From contig JAEXYH010000097.1 in assembly GCA_023451735.1 (NCBI GenBank), positions 1 to 8,412 on the forward strand: DNA of 8,412 nucleotides. Direction: 5' to 3'. The notes under the pieces were generated by a model that had not been told where the DNA came from, made no database searches, and saw nothing but the letters and a program-made list of their open reading frames with translations. This DNA comes from Pseudomonadota bacterium. Lineage in GTDB: Bacteria; Pseudomonadota; Alphaproteobacteria; Rhizobiales; Rhizobiaceae. How positions within the stretch are numbered: position 1 is the stretch's first letter; every line of letters begins with the position of its first letter. The translations under genes and the position numbers were made by a program. Positions 7,066 through 8,412 of the stretch are shown one piece after another.

Positions 7066-7088
7066 AAGATGGTTTGCTGCGATGCAAG
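7062..7088. repeat. Direct repeat of ATGCAAG, 20 bp apart
   Basis: ATGCAAG occurs at 7062-7068 and 7082-7088, exactly 20 bp apart. On the minus strand these start two adjacent 20-bp units beginning CTTGCAT that match at about 14 of 20 positions; the second unit runs into the 7035-7065 hairpin. This may be a decayed duplication or paired binding sites, or coincidence. Confidence 0.25.
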
Positions 7089-7109
7089 GAAAGCCTTAAA
7101 TCTCCAACA

Positions 7110-8412
7110 TCACTCAACTGTGACGGACTTGGCGAGGTTCCGGGGCTGGTCCACATCGGTGCCCATGAACACGGCCGTGTGATAGGCCAGGAGCTGGATC
7201 GGCAGCGAGAAGATCATCGGCGCGATGATCTCATCGACATTCGGCAGCGTGATCGTCGCCATGGTTTCGAGCTTGGAGGCGGCTGCCCCCTTCTCGTCGG
7301 TGATGAAGATGATCCGGCCGCCGCGGGCCGCCACTTCCTGCATGTTCGACACGGTCTTTTCGAAGAACCGGTCATAAGGCGCAATCACGATGACCGGCAT
7401 GTTCTCGTCGATCAGCGCGATCGGTCCGTGCTTCAGCTCTCCGGCCGCATAACCTTCGGCATGGATATAGGAGATTTCCTTGAGCTTCAGCGCGCCTTCC
7501 ATGGCGAGCGGATAGCTCGTGCCGCGGCCGAGATAAAGCACGTCCTTGAAGCGCGAAAGATCACGCGACAGGGCTTCGATCTGCGGCTGGATCTCGTTCA
7601 GTACGCGGCTCATGATCCGCGGCATTTCGGCCAAGTGTTTCACCATTGCCTTTTCGTCCGCCTCAGAAACCGTGCCGCGAGCGCGGCCTGCGGCAATCGA
7701 AAGCGAAGCAAGCACCGCAAGCTGGCAGGTAAACGCCTTGGTCGAGGCGACGCCGATTTCAGGACCGGCGAGGATCGGGAAGATCGCGTCGGATTCACGC
7801 GCGATGGTCGATTCCTTCACGTTGACGATCGCACCGATCTTCAGGCCCTGATCCTTCGAATAGCGCAGCGAGGCAAGCGTATCGGCCGTCTCGCCCGACT
7901 GCGAGATGAACAGTGCGGCCTGTGTCGGCGACAAGGGCAGTTCGCGGTAGCGGAATTCCGAGGCGACATCGATCTCGACTGGCAGGCGTGCATATCGCTC
8001 GAACCAGTATTTGCCGACGAGACCGGCAAGATAGGCCGTGCCGCAGGCGGAAATCGCAAGGCCAGACAGTTTTGAGAAATCGATCGCCTTGTCGGTCGCC
8101 TTCACCGTATGGCTGGCGAAATCGACATAATGGCCGAGCGCGTGAGAGATGATCTCCGGCTGCTCGTAGATCTCCTTCTCCATGAAGTGGCGGTGATTGC
8201 CCTTGTCGACCATGAAGGCAGTCGCCTGGGAAATCTGGCTTTTGCGGGTGACCGGGCGGCCCTGGTAGTCCATCACCTCGAGACTATCATGGGTGATGAT
8301 GGCGCAGTCGCCATCGACCAGATAGGTGATCTCGTTGGTGAAAGGCGACAGCGCGATCGCGTCTGATCCTAAGAACATCTCGCCCTTGCCGTGGCCAATC
8401 GCAAGCGGCGGT
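7110..8412 (-). CDS. glmS: Glutamine-fructose-6-phosphate aminotransferase GlmS, 3' part
   Basis: GlmS makes glucosamine-6-phosphate from fructose-6-phosphate and glutamine, the entry step to UDP-GlcNAc for peptidoglycan and lipopolysaccharide. The frame is open through the right edge, reading PLAIGHGKGEMFLGSD there, so the ATG at 8376-8378 is internal. About 433 codons are present and roughly 175 are missing, including the catalytic N-terminal cysteine of the glutaminase domain. Both SIS sugar-isomerase domains are present. The first has ACGTAYLAG, ASEFRYRE and SQSGETADTLASLR, and the second has LGRGTSYPLAMEGALKLKEIS. The isomerase catalytic residues known from E. coli are kept: Glu in KLKEIS, His in ELKHGP and Lys in the C-terminal NLAKSVTVE. 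The C-terminus is nearly identical to that of E. coli. No classical terminator follows. Confidence 0.97.
   Translation of the reverse strand, partial: PPLAIGHGKGEMFLGSDAIALSPFTNEITYLVDGDCAIITHDSLEVMDYQGRPVTRKSQISQATAFMVDKGNHRHFMEKEIYEQPEIISHALGHYVDFASHTVKATDKAIDFSKLSGLAISACGTAYLAGLVGKYWFERYARLPVEIDVASEFRYRELPLSPTQAALFISQSGETADTLASLRYSKDQGLKIGAIVNVKESTIARESDAIFPILAGPEIGVASTKAFTCQLAVLASLSIAAGRARGTVSEADEKAMVKHLAEMPRIMSRVLNEIQPQIEALSRDLSRFKDVLYLGRGTSYPLAMEGALKLKEISYIHAEGYAAGELKHGPIALIDENMPVIVIAPYDRFFEKTVSNMQEVAARGGRIIFITDEKGAAASKLETMATITLPNVDEIIAPMIFSLPIQLLAYHTAVFMGTDVDQPRNLAKSVTVE

Noticed and set aside
6996..7109. A separate promoter for the DUF502 gene
   Set aside because: No pair of hexamers with acceptable spacing and matches was seen on the minus strand; co-transcription with glmS remains the simpler reading.
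7062..8075. A 337-codon open frame on the plus strand opposite glmS
   Set aside because: In exact antisense register with glmS, and it starts inside the glmS-DUF502 hairpin arm; no family resemblance.

Overview
This window looks like an ordinary chromosomal segment of an alphaproteobacterium of the Rhizobiales, most likely the Rhizobiaceae (Rhizobium, Agrobacterium, Neorhizobium or similar). The assignment rests on high G+C, strong avoidance of TTA, CTA and TCA codons, the protein sequences (107-residue SdhE, 701-residue RecG, 1176-residue Mfd), and the gene order mfd / sdhE / recG / DUF502 / glmS, which I recall as typical of rhizobia. No species can be named from the sequence alone.

Layout from left to right. 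Bases 1-221 carry no gene I can support. They hold a 60-bp perfect-ended palindrome (60-119) bordered on both sides by CCGA, and a smaller inverted repeat (137-166). Both lie downstream of mfd. Bases 222-3752 are mfd on the minus strand, coupled by an ATGA overlap to sdhE (3749-4072, minus). A 90-bp divergent intergenic region follows, and then recG (4163-6268, plus). The recG 3' end overlaps by 23 bp, tail to tail, with a DUF502 membrane protein gene (6246-6995, minus). A 114-bp spacer with a strong 13-bp hairpin separates that gene from the 3' part of glmS (7110 to beyond the right edge, minus).

Functionally the centre is genome maintenance. Mfd clears stalled RNA polymerase and recruits nucleotide excision repair. 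RecG remodels stalled replication forks and branched DNA. The two enzymes share a related SF2 translocase motor and a TRG-type element, and here they are transcribed away from each other. SdhE (flavinylation of succinate dehydrogenase) sits in the mfd transcript without an obvious functional link. glmS (glucosamine-6-phosphate synthesis for the cell envelope) and the DUF502 inner-membrane protein form a second minus-strand group.

I found no phage, CRISPR, toxin-antitoxin, transposase or RNA gene, and no convincing undescribed system. The most interesting material is noncoding: the CCGA-flanked palindrome after mfd and the glmS-DUF502 hairpin. The hairpin's one imperfect pair is G-U in the minus-strand RNA but C-A in the plus-strand RNA. 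Very long open frames opposite mfd, recG and glmS are explained by codon usage and were left out.
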